A stretch of 64,000 bases of DNA from assembly GCA_049889355.1 (NCBI GenBank), contig JBMHDN010000046.1:24803-88802 (forward strand), read 5' to 3'. Positions 24,894-34,069 of this stretch are shown one piece after another (position 1 is the first letter of the stretch; the number at the start of each line of letters is the position of its first letter). The DNA comes from JBMHDN01 sp049889355. Lineage in GTDB: Bacteria; Pseudomonadota; Alphaproteobacteria; Puniceispirillales; Puniceispirillaceae. The notes beneath the pieces are model-generated. The model made no database searches, was not told the DNA's origin, and was given only the letters and a program-made list of their open reading frames with translations. The translations under genes were made by a program, and so were the position numbers.

Positions 24894-26708
24894 CTATTGC
24901 GGTGTATCCTCGCCGGCGTCAGATCTGTTGGTGCTTTGAGGGGGTGTTTGTTCGGGTGCTGACTGCTGCGGTTTTGCGCTCTCGCTGGCAGCTGCTTTCT
25001 GAGATTCAGCCTGTAAGCGGGCGATCACCTCATCACGCGGCCCGAACAGCACGACACGGCCTTTTTCCATCACCATGATTTTATCAGCGAGTTGCAGCAT
25101 TGCCCCGCGGTGGGTGACAAAGATACAAGTCCGCCCCTGGCTGACACTCTCCAGCCGGCGCACCAGTTTCTGTTCAGTGTTGGTGTCCATCGCGGCGGTC
25201 GGCTCATCCATCACCAGCATGGTGGGATTGCTGATCAGCGCGCGGGCAATCGCCAAGGTCTGGCGCATACCATTAGAGAGTTCCTGACCGCGCTCAGAGA
25301 GCTGAAAATCAAAGCCACCAGGCAAGGTGCCGATAAATTCATCTGCCCCTGTCTGGCGCGCCACATCCAGCAGCATCTCATCACTGGCGTCCGGATTTCC
25401 CATCAGCAAATTATCGCGGATGGTACCCGAAAACAAAGTCGGATTTTGCAAGACCACACCGATATTGCGGCGCACATCATTTGGCCTGTTCTGGCGAATA
25501 TCAGCATTATCGATCATCACAATACCGCTATCAGGCGGGTAAAGCCCACAAATCAGCCTGAGCAAGGTTGTCTTGCCACATCCAATCCGGCCTAAAATGG
25601 CAATCCGCTCGCCTTCTTTGATGCTGACATTAATGTCATGTAAGACTGGTTCTGGCTGTTCTTCATAGGTAAAGCTCACATTTTTGAGATCAATCTGACC
25701 TTTCAGAACCGGGCGTTTGACCATGTCTTTGCGGCTGTCTTCTTCGGTTTGGCCAATTAAAACCTCACCAAGCCCTTTAAAAGCGGCGATGACCTGGTTC
25801 ATCCGGCCAAGCAGGCCTGTGATCTGGCCGAGCGGGGCCATGGTCCGGCCAGATAAAATCACGCAAGCGATCAGCTGACCCATAGTCAGATCACCAGAGG
25901 CAATCAAAAACACCCCATATACCACAATGCCAATCTGGCTCATCTGCTGGCCAAATTGCGCAAAATGTGTGGCCAGCTGGCTGGTCATTTTGGTCTTGGC
26001 TTGTGTCTTGCCCTGATGCAAAACCGAATTTAGCCAGCGATTTCGGAGCATCGAGATGCCTTGTGTGGTTTTCACTGTCTCTAAGGCAGAAATCATCTCA
26101 ACCATCACCGCCTGCTTGGATTTGCCCTGCTGGCTGGATAATTCGGTCATCCGCCTGATAATCGGCTGAAGGATAAAGCCAAAGAGGATCACAGCCGGCA
26201 CAATCATCGCCGGGACCGCGGCAATCGGCCCACCAATAATCCAGAGCACGACCAAAAACAGCAGCACAAACGGCAAATCCACAAAGACCGTGAAACTGGC
26301 AGAGCCGATCACATCTTTGAGCAAATCAAAATCACGTACCGTGCTAGCCAGCGCACCTGTGGCGCGTTTGCCAAGGGTCGTATCATGACGTGAAATGCGA
26401 TCAAACAAGGCTGTGGAGACCTGCCTGTCAATGCGCAATCCAGCTCTGTCTACAAAGCTGCCGCGCACAATTTTCATGATCAGGTCAAACACCACCACAA
26501 CCAGAATGATTGTTGTCAAAGCAATCAGGGATTCAGTCGCATTATTGGGGATCACCCGGTCATAGACCGTCATGATATAGAGCGAGGAAGCCAGCGCAAA
26601 AATATTGATAAGCACCGAGGCCAGAATAACCTGAAAATAAATCGCCCGACAGGTGAGTAAAGGACCAAAAAACCAGTGTTCCTTGAAACTGGTTGCACGT
26701 TTTAACAT
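24894..26708 (-). CDS. Type I secretion ABC permease/ATPase
   Basis: The 604-residue half-transporter exports a protein directly across both membranes. Six membrane helices occupy residues about 20-300, with no N-terminal C39 peptidase or C39-like domain of full size. The ATPase domain has Walker A GRIGCGKTT (near 370), the signature ELSNGMRQTLAIARAL (canonical LSGGQ changed to LSNGM), Walker B MLVMDEPTAAMD and the switch His in FVTHRGAM. The 40-residue tail is Gln/Pro/Ser-rich. Its start overlaps the tolC stop by seven bases. It resembles LapB-like exporters of large adhesins. Confidence 0.92.
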   Translation of the reverse strand: MLKRATSFKEHWFFGPLLTCRAIYFQVILASVLINIFALASSLYIMTVYDRVIPNNATESLIALTTIILVVVVFDLIMKIVRGSFVDRAGLRIDRQVSTALFDRISRHDTTLGKRATGALASTVRDFDLLKDVIGSASFTVFVDLPFVLLFLVVLWIIGGPIAAVPAMIVPAVILFGFILQPIIRRMTELSSQQGKSKQAVMVEMISALETVKTTQGISMLRNRWLNSVLHQGKTQAKTKMTSQLATHFAQFGQQMSQIGIVVYGVFLIASGDLTMGQLIACVILSGRTMAPLGQITGLLGRMNQVIAAFKGLGEVLIGQTEEDSRKDMVKRPVLKGQIDLKNVSFTYEEQPEPVLHDINVSIKEGERIAILGRIGCGKTTLLRLICGLYPPDSGIVMIDNADIRQNRPNDVRRNIGVVLQNPTLFSGTIRDNLLMGNPDASDEMLLDVARQTGADEFIGTLPGGFDFQLSERGQELSNGMRQTLAIARALISNPTMLVMDEPTAAMDTNTEQKLVRRLESVSQGRTCIFVTHRGAMLQLADKIMVMEKGRVVLFGPRDEVIARLQAESQKAAASESAKPQQSAPEQTPPQSTNRSDAGEDTPQ

Positions 26709-28204
26709 CTGTTTTCTCCAACTTCAAAAGCCAGTTTGCTGGCAAGCTGATCAGCCAAGAACAAGCTGGTCAGACGATTTCCTTCCAATTCACGCTCGGT
26801 TGTTATTTGCTGCACATCGATATCGGCACGCTCGACCAATGCCTGCATCACATCAAAGCGCGTTACCCCCTCGCGTCCGATGAGGGCACGCAGGCTCATC
26901 AGCCGGTTTTCTAAAGTGGTGCGCTGGGCGATTTGCTGGTGAATTTTGTCTTCGCCATCGCTGTAAGACAGCTGTAATTCAGCAAGCTGGGTGCGTTTAT
27001 CTTGAATTTCACGCGCACGCATGGTCTCCAGCTCACGCACACGCCAGCGCGCTTCTTGGCGTCTGGCCTTATTAGAGCCGCCATCATAAAGCGGCATTGA
27101 AAATTCCAGCCTGCCGATCATCTGAAACTCATCTTCATAATCGCGCAGATCAAATAAGGTGCCTTCCAGCACGCCGCTTAATTGCGGGTAGCGCTCGGCG
27201 CTGATCTCTTCAAAATCTTGCTGGGCTGCTTCTGAGCGCAGGCTCAGGATACGGGCCTCACGCGCGGTGCGCGGATCAGAAGACAGCAAAATTTCAGGGG
27301 CGATGGTGCGATAGAGCGATAGCCAATCACTGATATCAGGCGCTGTCAGCTCAAAAGTACTGGCGAGCTCGCTCTGAACCCGCTCAGCATTTAATTGTGA
27401 TTGCTGTAGCTTAATTTCTGTATCCAATAAAATCAGTCTGGCCCGACGTACATCCGCAAGCCGGATAACACCTGCCGCGCCTTGGGCTTCGAGCGCGGTC
27501 ATTTCGATGCTGAGCTCATTGAGCAAGACCATCTGCCGGCCTGCAATTTCCTGATAGAGATCAGCACGCAAAGCAAGCCGAGTCAGATCATAGAGCTGTT
27601 GGGCGGTTTCCTGAGAAAGTTCAAGCCTATTGGCTGCATATCTCAGCTCGCCAGCGGTGATGCGCCTTTGCGTGCGCTGCCAGTCATATAAAGTCTGGCG
27701 CAGGGTGACTTCTAGATCAAAAACCCGATCATCACCGATGCGAAAACCACGTGCAGAGGAGAAATCACGATCACGCTTTTTGCGATTGAAATTACTGGTC
27801 AGATGGCCAGCACCATTGACTTCACCTGTAACCCGCGGGCGTTTTGTTGCACGGCTTAGCCCCAGACTATATAACGCCTGACAGACTTTTGCCTGGCTGG
27901 TCTGAACGCCTGGATGCCCGTAAATTGCCGCGCGCACCGCCTCAGATGCCATCTGCGTGTCACCAGACATATTGTCATGTGTGGTGTTGGTGATATCGCT
28001 ATCTGTTTGAGCATAAACCCCAGAAGCGACCAGCAAGAAGCCTGAGACCAATGCCACACGCCATCTGAGCGCGATGGCACCTGGTACATCCTTAGGCAAA
28101 TGCGCGACGTTATTTTTGCAGTGTTTTCGTTTAATCGCCGCTGGTGCAAAATAAAGAGGCAAAAAAGAGAAGATCGTCTTTTGAAATAAAGGCAGCGGGG
28201 TCAC
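26702..28204 (-). CDS. TolC family outer-membrane channel of a type I secretion system
   Basis: The outer-membrane trimeric tunnel for the adjacent exporter. After a long N-region ending in the signal peptide VALVSGFLLVASGVYAQ, the first helix starts AVRAAIYGHPGVQTSQA, the family's usual AL-NP motif being changed to a relative. Coiled-coil helices with DLTRLALRADLYQEIAGRQ and a repeated half with YPQLSGVLEGTL and MPLYDGGSNKARRQEA follow, as in LapE/AggA. I place the start at GTG 28204, which has AGGAG six bases upstream; TTG 28222 is the longer option. First gene of tolC-ABC-hlyD. Confidence 0.87.
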   Translation of the reverse strand: MTPLPLFQKTIFSFLPLYFAPAAIKRKHCKNNVAHLPKDVPGAIALRWRVALVSGFLLVASGVYAQTDSDITNTTHDNMSGDTQMASEAVRAAIYGHPGVQTSQAKVCQALYSLGLSRATKRPRVTGEVNGAGHLTSNFNRKKRDRDFSSARGFRIGDDRVFDLEVTLRQTLYDWQRTQRRITAGELRYAANRLELSQETAQQLYDLTRLALRADLYQEIAGRQMVLLNELSIEMTALEAQGAAGVIRLADVRRARLILLDTEIKLQQSQLNAERVQSELASTFELTAPDISDWLSLYRTIAPEILLSSDPRTAREARILSLRSEAAQQDFEEISAERYPQLSGVLEGTLFDLRDYEDEFQMIGRLEFSMPLYDGGSNKARRQEARWRVRELETMRAREIQDKRTQLAELQLSYSDGEDKIHQQIAQRTTLENRLMSLRALIGREGVTRFDVMQALVERADIDVQQITTERELEGNRLTSLFLADQLASKLAFEVGENRC

Positions 28205-28258
28205 GCTAGGCTCCTGCAACAAGAATCACATCAATGGAGCAGGCAGTTAATCACAATA

Positions 28259-28273
28259 ACCTTTACAAAAGGT
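28259..28273. repeat. Inverted repeat in the tolC-trmL gap
   Basis: ACCTTT-ACA-AAAGGT is a perfect 6-bp inverted repeat 55 bp upstream of the tolC start, in the promoter region of the secretion operon. A possible operator only; AAAGGTT recurs at about 28435. Confidence 0.3.
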
Positions 28274-28476
28274 AAACGAGCCAAATGTTTTTTCTATTTT
28301 TACGCTATTTCCTGAAAGTTTCTGATTTTCGTTCACGCTTTGTTAAGATTTGCGGCGAAAAACAGGCTTTTTACCCCTATTTTTGGCCGAAAATTGCCTA
28401 AGAAGACTATTCATGCAGGCCAAAGATATTCATAAAGGTTAACGCAAACCGGCCATTTTCAGATGAAAAGCGAGGA

Positions 28477-28956
28477 ATGATGCTGGATATCATTTTATAT
28501 CAGCCTCAGATACCGCCTAATACAGGCAATATCATCAGGCTCTGTGCGAATGCAGGCGCACGCCTGAGCTTGATCGGGCCGCTGGGCTTTGATCTGGAGA
28601 TCAAATCCCTGCGCCGCGCCGGTCTGGATTATCATGATCTGGCCGCGTGCAGACAATTTGATGATTGGGCGCATTTTATGGCCGAGGCGCCGCCAAAACG
28701 TCTCTTTGCCATCACAAAATTTGGCGCGACCAATTATAGTGATGCGCGCTTTCAAGCCGGTGATGCGCTGCTTTTTGGATCTGAGACCGCTGGCCTGCCG
28801 CCTGAGATCAGAGATAATTTACCAGATGGCATGCGCCTTTTCCTGCCAATGCGACCAGACAACCGATCGCTCAATTTATCGAATGCGGTAGCGATTGTGC
28901 TCTATGAGGCCTGGCGCCAGCTTGATTTTGAAGGTCATGTTGGGTTTTCAGATTAA
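28477..28956 (+). CDS. trmL: tRNA (cytidine(34)-2'-O)-methyltransferase
   Basis: It methylates the wobble base of tRNA-Leu using S-adenosylmethionine. The 159-residue SPOUT protein has the three family motifs: IPPNTGNIIRLCANAGARL near the start, LLFGSETAGLPPEI (about 90-110) and MRPDNRSLNLSNAVAIVLYEAWRQ at the knotted C-terminus. Two ATG codons in tandem follow GCGAGGA; the second is better spaced. Interestingly, a tRNA-Leu(CAA), one of its known substrates in E. coli, lies in the same window at 1720. Confidence 0.95.
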   Translation: MMLDIILYQPQIPPNTGNIIRLCANAGARLSLIGPLGFDLEIKSLRRAGLDYHDLAACRQFDDWAHFMAEAPPKRLFAITKFGATNYSDARFQAGDALLFGSETAGLPPEIRDNLPDGMRLFLPMRPDNRSLNLSNAVAIVLYEAWRQLDFEGHVGFSD

Positions 28957-28979
28957 TCCGACTGGGGTGCAATCCGTCT

Positions 28980-29008
28980 TTGCAAGCATGCCAGACAAGG
29001 TTTAGAAT
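28980..29008 (+). promoter_or_regulatory. Promoter of the IalB-family gene
   Basis: TTGCAA (28980-28985) and TAGAAT (29003-29008) are exactly 17 bases apart, 44 bp before the ATG. Confidence 0.6.
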
Positions 29009-29051
29009 ATGGGCAGATTGAACAGATACAGCGATCAAAAAGGGTAACATC

Positions 29052-29651
29052 ATGGATGTGCGTGTGTTTTCAGGTGAGATGAATAAGCAATATTTCAAAA
29101 GGCTAAATAGGGTATCTGCGCGCATCATCGCGATGTTTAGTGCGCTTTTGATGGGGGTGGCGGTGGCACATAGCCCAGCTGTTGCCCAATCTGAAGCTGT
29201 GGAAACAACCGCTTATAAAGATTGGGTCGTGCGCTGTGTCCAGCGTGATAGTCTGCCACCTTGTGATGCGGTACAATCGCTGACCAACCGCGAAACAAAC
29301 CAGACGATTATGATCAGCTCTATTGCCTATTTGGGCAATAGTGAGCAGATTGGTGTTCAGATTTTTATGCCAACAGGTATTCTGGTCTCTGGCGGGGTGC
29401 TGTTTGAAATTGATGGCGAGACACGCGCGCTTGAAAATCTGCAATTTACCCGCTGTGAGGCCAATGGCTGTTTTATCGAAGCCATCACAGATGAAGACGG
29501 GCTATCGCCGCTAAAAAAAGGCAAACAGGCGGCGGTCGCTGTGCTCAACAGCAATGGTGAGCCACGTGTGAACGGCCTGTCGCTCTCTGGCTTCACCGCC
29601 GCTTTTAAAGAGGTGCAGGCCAAAAATGCGGCCTGGTATGCCCAACAATAA
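29052..29651 (+). CDS. Invasion-associated locus B (IalB) family periplasmic protein
   Basis: A 199-residue exported protein. A basic N-region, a hydrophobic core IIAMFSALLMGVAVAHSPAVAQ and then the mature domain form the usual layout. Family traits are YKDWVVRCVQRDSLPPCDAVQ with a Cys pair, and a second Cys pair in FTRCEANGCFIEA, likely giving two disulfides. Despite the name, the family is spread across free-living alphaproteobacteria and its function is unknown. The end of the gene and its stop are duplicated in a 19-bp tandem repeat. Confidence 0.87.
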   Translation: MDVRVFSGEMNKQYFKRLNRVSARIIAMFSALLMGVAVAHSPAVAQSEAVETTAYKDWVVRCVQRDSLPPCDAVQSLTNRETNQTIMISSIAYLGNSEQIGVQIFMPTGILVSGGVLFEIDGETRALENLQFTRCEANGCFIEAITDEDGLSPLKKGKQAAVAVLNSNGEPRVNGLSLSGFTAAFKEVQAKNAAWYAQQ

Positions 29652-29679
29652 AGATGGTTTCCAACAATAAAGATGGTTT
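29642..29679. repeat. Two exact 19-bp tandem repeats across the ialB stop codon
   Basis: CCAACAATAAAGATGGTTT occurs twice without change (29642-29660 and 29661-29679). The first copy contains the TAA stop of the IalB-family gene. Confidence 0.95.
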
Positions 29680-29727
29680 AATGAAAACAGTGTTAAGACA
29701 CTGACCCCTTGCCCAACAGGTTTTGAC

Positions 29728-30312
29728 ATGACCCAAGCCAATGACATCATCCAGTTTCTGAGCAGCAGACGCTCAACCATCGTCAAAAAAATGGGGGATG
29801 CCCCCATTGATAAAGCAGATCTGGAGATGATTTTAAAATGTGGCTTTCGCGTGCCTGATCATGGCGTGCTGGGTCCTTGGGAAGTGGTGGTGATTGACAA
29901 GCAGGCCGGTGCCAGGCTGGGGCGTGATATATTGGTCCCTGAATTTAAAGCCGCACATCCAGATGCGACGCCGGAAATGCTGGCATTTGAAGAAGCCCGC
30001 CTCACCCGCGGCAGTCTGGTTCTGGCGGTGATCTCAAAGCCAGTTGAACATGCCAAAATCCCCGCCTGGGAAATGCAGCTCTCAGCCGGGGCAGTCTGTC
30101 TTAATCTGGTTCAGGCCAGTATTGCCCTTGGCTATGCTGCGCAGTGGGTGACAGAATGGACAGCCTATAATCGCGCTATGCTGGCGGCCTTGGGCGGTGA
30201 TGAGAAAACAGACAAAATTGCCGGTTTCATCTATTTAGGTGAACGCCTGGAAGCGCCAACTGAGCGCCGGCGTGCAGAAGATAGCGAAGAAGGCAAAGTG
30301 CGCTGGCTCTAA
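29728..30312 (+). CDS. Nitroreductase family protein (YdjA-like)
   Basis: A 194-residue flavoprotein oxidoreductase. The FMN-binding opening SSRRSTIVKKMGDAPIDKADLEMILKCGFRVPDHG, WEMQLSAGAVCLNLVQASIALGYAAQWVT and the end IYLGERLEAPTERRRA match the short YdjA/TdsD type. It would use NAD(P)H to reduce nitro or quinone-like compounds; the natural substrate is unknown. It lies before the RNase D-like gene, with 38 bp between, and may be transcribed with it. Confidence 0.88.
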   Translation: MTQANDIIQFLSSRRSTIVKKMGDAPIDKADLEMILKCGFRVPDHGVLGPWEVVVIDKQAGARLGRDILVPEFKAAHPDATPEMLAFEEARLTRGSLVLAVISKPVEHAKIPAWEMQLSAGAVCLNLVQASIALGYAAQWVTEWTAYNRAMLAALGGDEKTDKIAGFIYLGERLEAPTERRRAEDSEEGKVRWL

Positions 30313-30350
30313 CTTTGAAGAGGCCGGCACCGCTTATTGAGGAGATTGAG

Positions 30351-30974
30351 ATGAGCGTTCATCTATATCAACATGACTTACCAGCAGAGGTGGCTGGCCA
30401 GTTGGCAACCGCTGACGGGCTGGCGATTGATACAGAAACACTTGGCCTGAAACTGCATCGTGACCGTTTATGTCTGGTTCAGATATCAGCAGGTGATGGG
30501 CAAGCCCATCTGGTTCAAATTGCCCAGCAGCCAGAAGCCTGCCCCTATTTGCGCGGCCTGCTGGCAGATGATAAATTACAAAAATTATTTCATTTTGGAC
30601 GTTTTGATCTCGCCGTTCTGCAACGCGATATTGGCCCGATAAACGGCCCTGTTTTCTGCACCAAAATCGCCTCAAAGCTGGTACGCACCTACACAGACCG
30701 CCATGGCTTGCGCGATTTATGTTCTGAATTGCTAAAAATTGACATTTCCAAGCAACAGCAATCCTCTGATTGGGCTGCCACAGAACTCACCAAAGCCCAG
30801 CAAAATTATGCTGCAGGTGATGTTTTATATCTGCATCAACTGCGCGACCGCTTATCTGTGATGCTGGAACGCGAAAATAGAATGGCCTATGCCATGGCTT
30901 GTTTTGACTTTTTGAAAACACGTGTGGAGCTTGATCTGGCTGGCTTTGAAGAGCTGGATATTTTCCATCATTAA
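30351..30974 (+). CDS. RNase D-like 3'-5' exonuclease domain protein
   Basis: A 207-residue DEDDy exonuclease. Motif I is AIDTET (Asp27, Glu29), motif II is LFHFGRFDLAVL with Asp, and motif III is YAAGDVLYL with the Tyr-x3-Asp of the DEDDy class. The HRDC domains of full-length RNase D are missing, as in the short alphaproteobacterial form. ATG 30351 follows GAGGAGATTGAG, so the in-frame start at 30315 was rejected. It precedes lptC, as often in alphaproteobacteria. Confidence 0.9.
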   Translation: MSVHLYQHDLPAEVAGQLATADGLAIDTETLGLKLHRDRLCLVQISAGDGQAHLVQIAQQPEACPYLRGLLADDKLQKLFHFGRFDLAVLQRDIGPINGPVFCTKIASKLVRTYTDRHGLRDLCSELLKIDISKQQQSSDWAATELTKAQQNYAAGDVLYLHQLRDRLSVMLERENRMAYAMACFDFLKTRVELDLAGFEELDIFHH

Positions 30975-30994
30975 GATAGGCCTGTGTTGACAAT

Positions 30995-31720
30995 ATGACT
31001 GACCGCCTGACCCCATCTTCAGCACCTAATGCGCCTGCAAAAAACAAGCCGCGCCGCGGGCTGAGCTTTGCACCGCGCCGCACAGATGCGCAAAAAGCTG
31101 CCGCCGGACAAGAAGATAGAAGCTATCCGGCCCTATCCTTATGGCTGATGGTACTGGCAGGCGGGGTGAGTGTATTGGTACTGGTCTGGCTGACCGTGGT
31201 CAGAGACGAGCAGAATATCAGCCTAGATGTACAGCGCATTTCAACCAGCGATGCTGGCCAGCTTGAGCTCACCGGTGCGCGCTATAGCGGGCGCACGGAA
31301 AATGGTGCAAATTATCTGATCACCGCTGATAAAGCCACAGGCGCGGAATCAGATTTACTACTGCTGAGCGCACCAGATGGCATCTTAACTGAAACCAGCG
31401 GTGTGATCACAAAAATGCGAGCCAATACCGCGCTTTATTCCAGCGATTTGAATACACTTGATATGGATGGTGATGTTGAGCTGGGACAATCTGAAAATAA
31501 TTTAATGCTGCGCACATCCCGCCTTCAGGCGAGCCTCTCAGAAGGCCGATATACAAGCAATGACAGGGTTGTGGTCACAGCAGATGGCCTCAATATCGAA
31601 GCAGAAGGTATCGATGCATTTGATAATGGCGCGGTTGTGACCTTTAAAGGTGCAGCCAGGCTTATTCTTAATCCCACTGGCACGAACACCGGCAAAAAGA
31701 CAGAAAGAAACCAGAAATGA
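30995..31720 (+). CDS. lptC: LPS export protein LptC
   Basis: The bitopic membrane part of the lipopolysaccharide transporter. A basic cytoplasmic stretch of about 50 residues, longer than in enteric LptC, leads to the single helix LMVLAGGVSVLVLVWLTVV (about residues 50-68). The periplasmic part has the repeating beta-jellyroll pattern, with ITKMRANTALYSSDLNTLDMDGDV and NIEAEGIDAFDNGAVVTFKG. The stop overlaps the lptA start (ATGA). Confidence 0.88.
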   Translation: MTDRLTPSSAPNAPAKNKPRRGLSFAPRRTDAQKAAAGQEDRSYPALSLWLMVLAGGVSVLVLVWLTVVRDEQNISLDVQRISTSDAGQLELTGARYSGRTENGANYLITADKATGAESDLLLLSAPDGILTETSGVITKMRANTALYSSDLNTLDMDGDVELGQSENNLMLRTSRLQASLSEGRYTSNDRVVVTADGLNIEAEGIDAFDNGAVVTFKGAARLILNPTGTNTGKKTERNQK

Positions 31721-32556
31721 TAATCAGCATGCGTTTGTTTTTGGCCCAATATATCAGTTTATCACGCTATGTCCTGCGCCACATCGCTTTATGGGCGATG
31801 CTGATTGCGTCTTATATGGGTGTGATCACAGCCACCGCCCTGCCTGCATACGCAGAACAGCTGGTGGTAGAGGCCTCACAAAAGCTGGAATGGGATCAGA
31901 ATAAAAAGCTCTATATCGCGCAAGGTGATGCCTTTGCACAGCGTGGAACACAGCGCATAGATGCCGAAATTATTCGTGCTTTTTATGCTGAAAGTGAGAA
32001 TGACGGTCAGGATATCACCCGCCTTGAAGCAGAAGGCGGGGTGTTGTTGGTCGACACAGAGCAGGAATTAACAGGCCAATCTCTTATCTATGATGTGGTC
32101 AAATCGCATTATGATGTCAGCGGGCCAGATGCGCGTGTGTCCAGCCCTGACGGGGTCGCCACTGCGTCTGAGAAAATCATCTATGATCAGGCTAACGGGA
32201 CCATTTTTTTGAAAGGCACGGCAGAAATGCGCCTTCAAGATGGGCGCGAGATGGCTGGCGATACGCTGGATATCACCCTGGATGAGGCACAAGCGATGGA
32301 CAAGCTGATAGCCCGTGGCAATGTGGTCTTAACACAAGCAGATGGCCGCCAATCACGCTCTGATTTTGCCGATTATAATGCCGCGACAGGCAAAGCCCTT
32401 CTCACCGGAAATGTACAAATTATGGCAGAAGGGAATATTTTAAATGGACAACGGGCCGAAATAGATTTTAATAATGGAATCAGCAGATTACTGCCTGATG
32501 GTGCTGGTGGGCGCGTAACAGGCACACTGAATCTGAAATCAAGCAGTGGTAATTAG
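31717..32556 (+). CDS. lptA: LPS export protein LptA (OstA-like)
   Basis: The periplasmic bridge that carries lipopolysaccharide to the outer membrane. A signal peptide ends near ALPAYA-EQL (about residue 46). The mature chain is OstA-like: VEASQKLEWDQNKKLYIAQGDAFAQRGTQRIDAEIIRA, LIYDVVKSHYDVSG, and repeated SD-x-A-x-YNAATGKALLTGNVQI units. It is 279 residues, longer than E. coli LptA. The overlap with lptC and nearness of lptB show a transport operon. Confidence 0.9.
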   Translation: MIISMRLFLAQYISLSRYVLRHIALWAMLIASYMGVITATALPAYAEQLVVEASQKLEWDQNKKLYIAQGDAFAQRGTQRIDAEIIRAFYAESENDGQDITRLEAEGGVLLVDTEQELTGQSLIYDVVKSHYDVSGPDARVSSPDGVATASEKIIYDQANGTIFLKGTAEMRLQDGREMAGDTLDITLDEAQAMDKLIARGNVVLTQADGRQSRSDFADYNAATGKALLTGNVQIMAEGNILNGQRAEIDFNNGISRLLPDGAGGRVTGTLNLKSSSGN

Positions 32557-32582
32557 ACCATTTTTTGACAGGGACCCTGGCT

Positions 32583-33362
32583 ATGAATGCAACGCCTCAT
32601 CCGGCAGGACATAATCCAGATTTAACGCTGGTTTCTGGCGATGAAGGCCTGCGCATTGAACGGCTTGGCAAATATCTCAGCAAGCGGCGTGTGGTGCGCG
32701 ATGTATCACTTGAGCTGAAACGCGGCGAGGCTGTAGGGCTTTTGGGGCCTAATGGTGCGGGTAAGACCACCACTTTTTATATGATCACCGGGCTGATGCC
32801 AGCTGATGAAGGCCAGATTTATCTGGATGGGGCGAATATCACCTATGCGCCGATGTTTCAGCGTGCCCGCCTCGGCCTTGGCTATCTGCCGCAGGAATCC
32901 AGCATTTTTCGCGGCCTAACGGTCGAACAAAATATTCAGGCTGTGTTAGAAGTGATCGAACCTGATCATGATCACCGCGATGCGATGTTAGAAGATTTGA
33001 TGGCTGAATTTGGCATTGGCCATTTACGTGCTACCCCATCTGTCAATTTATCAGGTGGTGAGCGGCGGCGTCTTGAAATCGCCCGCGCCCTGGCAGCACG
33101 GCCGGCCTTTTTATTGCTAGATGAGCCACTGGCCGGGATTGACCCGATCGCGATTTCTGAGATCAGGGATTTGATCGCCCAGCTCAAAGAACATGGTCTT
33201 GGCGTGTTGATCACCGACCATAATGTCCGCGAGACGCTGAATATTGTAGACCGGGCCTATATCATCCATGATGGCGCGGTGATGATGAATGGCACCCCAG
33301 ATGAGGTGGTTCAACATACAGGTGTGCGCGAGGTTTATCTCGGCGATCGCTTCAGCATTTAA
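32583..33362 (+). CDS. lptB: LPS export ABC transporter ATPase LptB
   Basis: It powers extraction of lipopolysaccharide from the inner membrane with LptFG (not in the window). Walker A GPNGAGKTT, Q-loop LPQESSIF, signature LSGGERRRLEIARAL, Walker B FLLLDEPLAGIDP and the switch His in ITDHNVRETL are complete. An N-terminal extension of about 30 residues precedes the usual start. ATG 32583 has AGGGA upstream and is preferred over TTG 32565. The rpoN and hpf genes often found next are absent; a terminator follows. Confidence 0.95.
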   Translation: MNATPHPAGHNPDLTLVSGDEGLRIERLGKYLSKRRVVRDVSLELKRGEAVGLLGPNGAGKTTTFYMITGLMPADEGQIYLDGANITYAPMFQRARLGLGYLPQESSIFRGLTVEQNIQAVLEVIEPDHDHRDAMLEDLMAEFGIGHLRATPSVNLSGGERRRLEIARALAARPAFLLLDEPLAGIDPIAISEIRDLIAQLKEHGLGVLITDHNVRETLNIVDRAYIIHDGAVMMNGTPDEVVQHTGVREVYLGDRFSI

Positions 33363-33399
33363 CAGATTTAAATCGGTAGAAAAAACCAGTTTCAGACAC

Positions 33400-33430
33400 A
33401 AAAAAGGCCCGATAGCGGGCCTGTTTTTTG
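33400..33430. terminator. Bidirectional terminator between lptB and tRNA-Ala
   Basis: GGCCCG-ATAG-CGGGCC (33406-33421) is flanked by six A on one side and TGTTTTTT on the other, so it can end lptB on the plus strand and tRNA-Ala on the minus strand. Confidence 0.9.
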
Positions 33431-33470
33431 TCAGCACATATTCAATCTGTACTTTGATATATAGTTGGAA

Positions 33471-33546
<76 letters not shown>

Positions 33547-33679
33547 ACAATTTCCAGTGATACTGATACATCTACATACCGCATCTGCATCAGGTGAGTT
33601 GTTGTAGCGGCTCGGTTGGTCCGTTGCAAGCAGAAAATCATCTGAATTTCTGGCACGCAAACAAAGCCTTGCCAATCTG

Positions 33680-34069
33680 TTATGCCTCATCCTCATCGCT
33701 GGCTGTTTCCATATCCTCTGGCGCGTCCATGAAATCATCCTGCAGATTTTCAGAGGCAACATCATCCTCATTATCACCTGAAGCGTGAGCGATAAAATCA
33801 TCACCATCTGATGGTAATTCATCTTCGTCAATTTCGACATCATCTGACTGGTCATCGCTGAGCAATGCGTCATCTTCTAATGTCTCTTCTGTTTCTTTTG
33901 CCGCTTCTTTGGTCTTGGTTGCTGCACGGCCACGACGGCTTTTCAGCAATTGCTCGGGATTGAATTCTGCGCCGCATCCAGGGCACAAAATAGGTGATTT
34001 CTTAAAATCGTAAAATTTCATGCCGCATGATGTGCAGCGCCTCTTATTTCCAAGCTCTTTTGATACCAT
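33680..34069 (-). CDS. TIGR02300-type zinc-ribbon protein with acidic tail
   Basis: A 129-residue protein common to alphaproteobacteria, of unknown function. The first 45 residues hold a zinc ribbon with CTSCG and CPGCG pairs (Cys12, Cys15, Cys29, Cys32) around KFYDFKKSPILCP. Residues 45-60 are basic (KSRRGRAATKTK) and the rest is strongly acidic (D/E-rich), probably disordered. The position, divergent from aroA and next to a tRNA-Ala, is a familiar arrangement in this class. Confidence 0.9.
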   Translation of the reverse strand: MVSKELGNKRRCTSCGMKFYDFKKSPILCPGCGAEFNPEQLLKSRRGRAATKTKEAAKETEETLEDDALLSDDQSDDVEIDEDELPSDGDDFIAHASGDNEDDVASENLQDDFMDAPEDMETASDEDEA

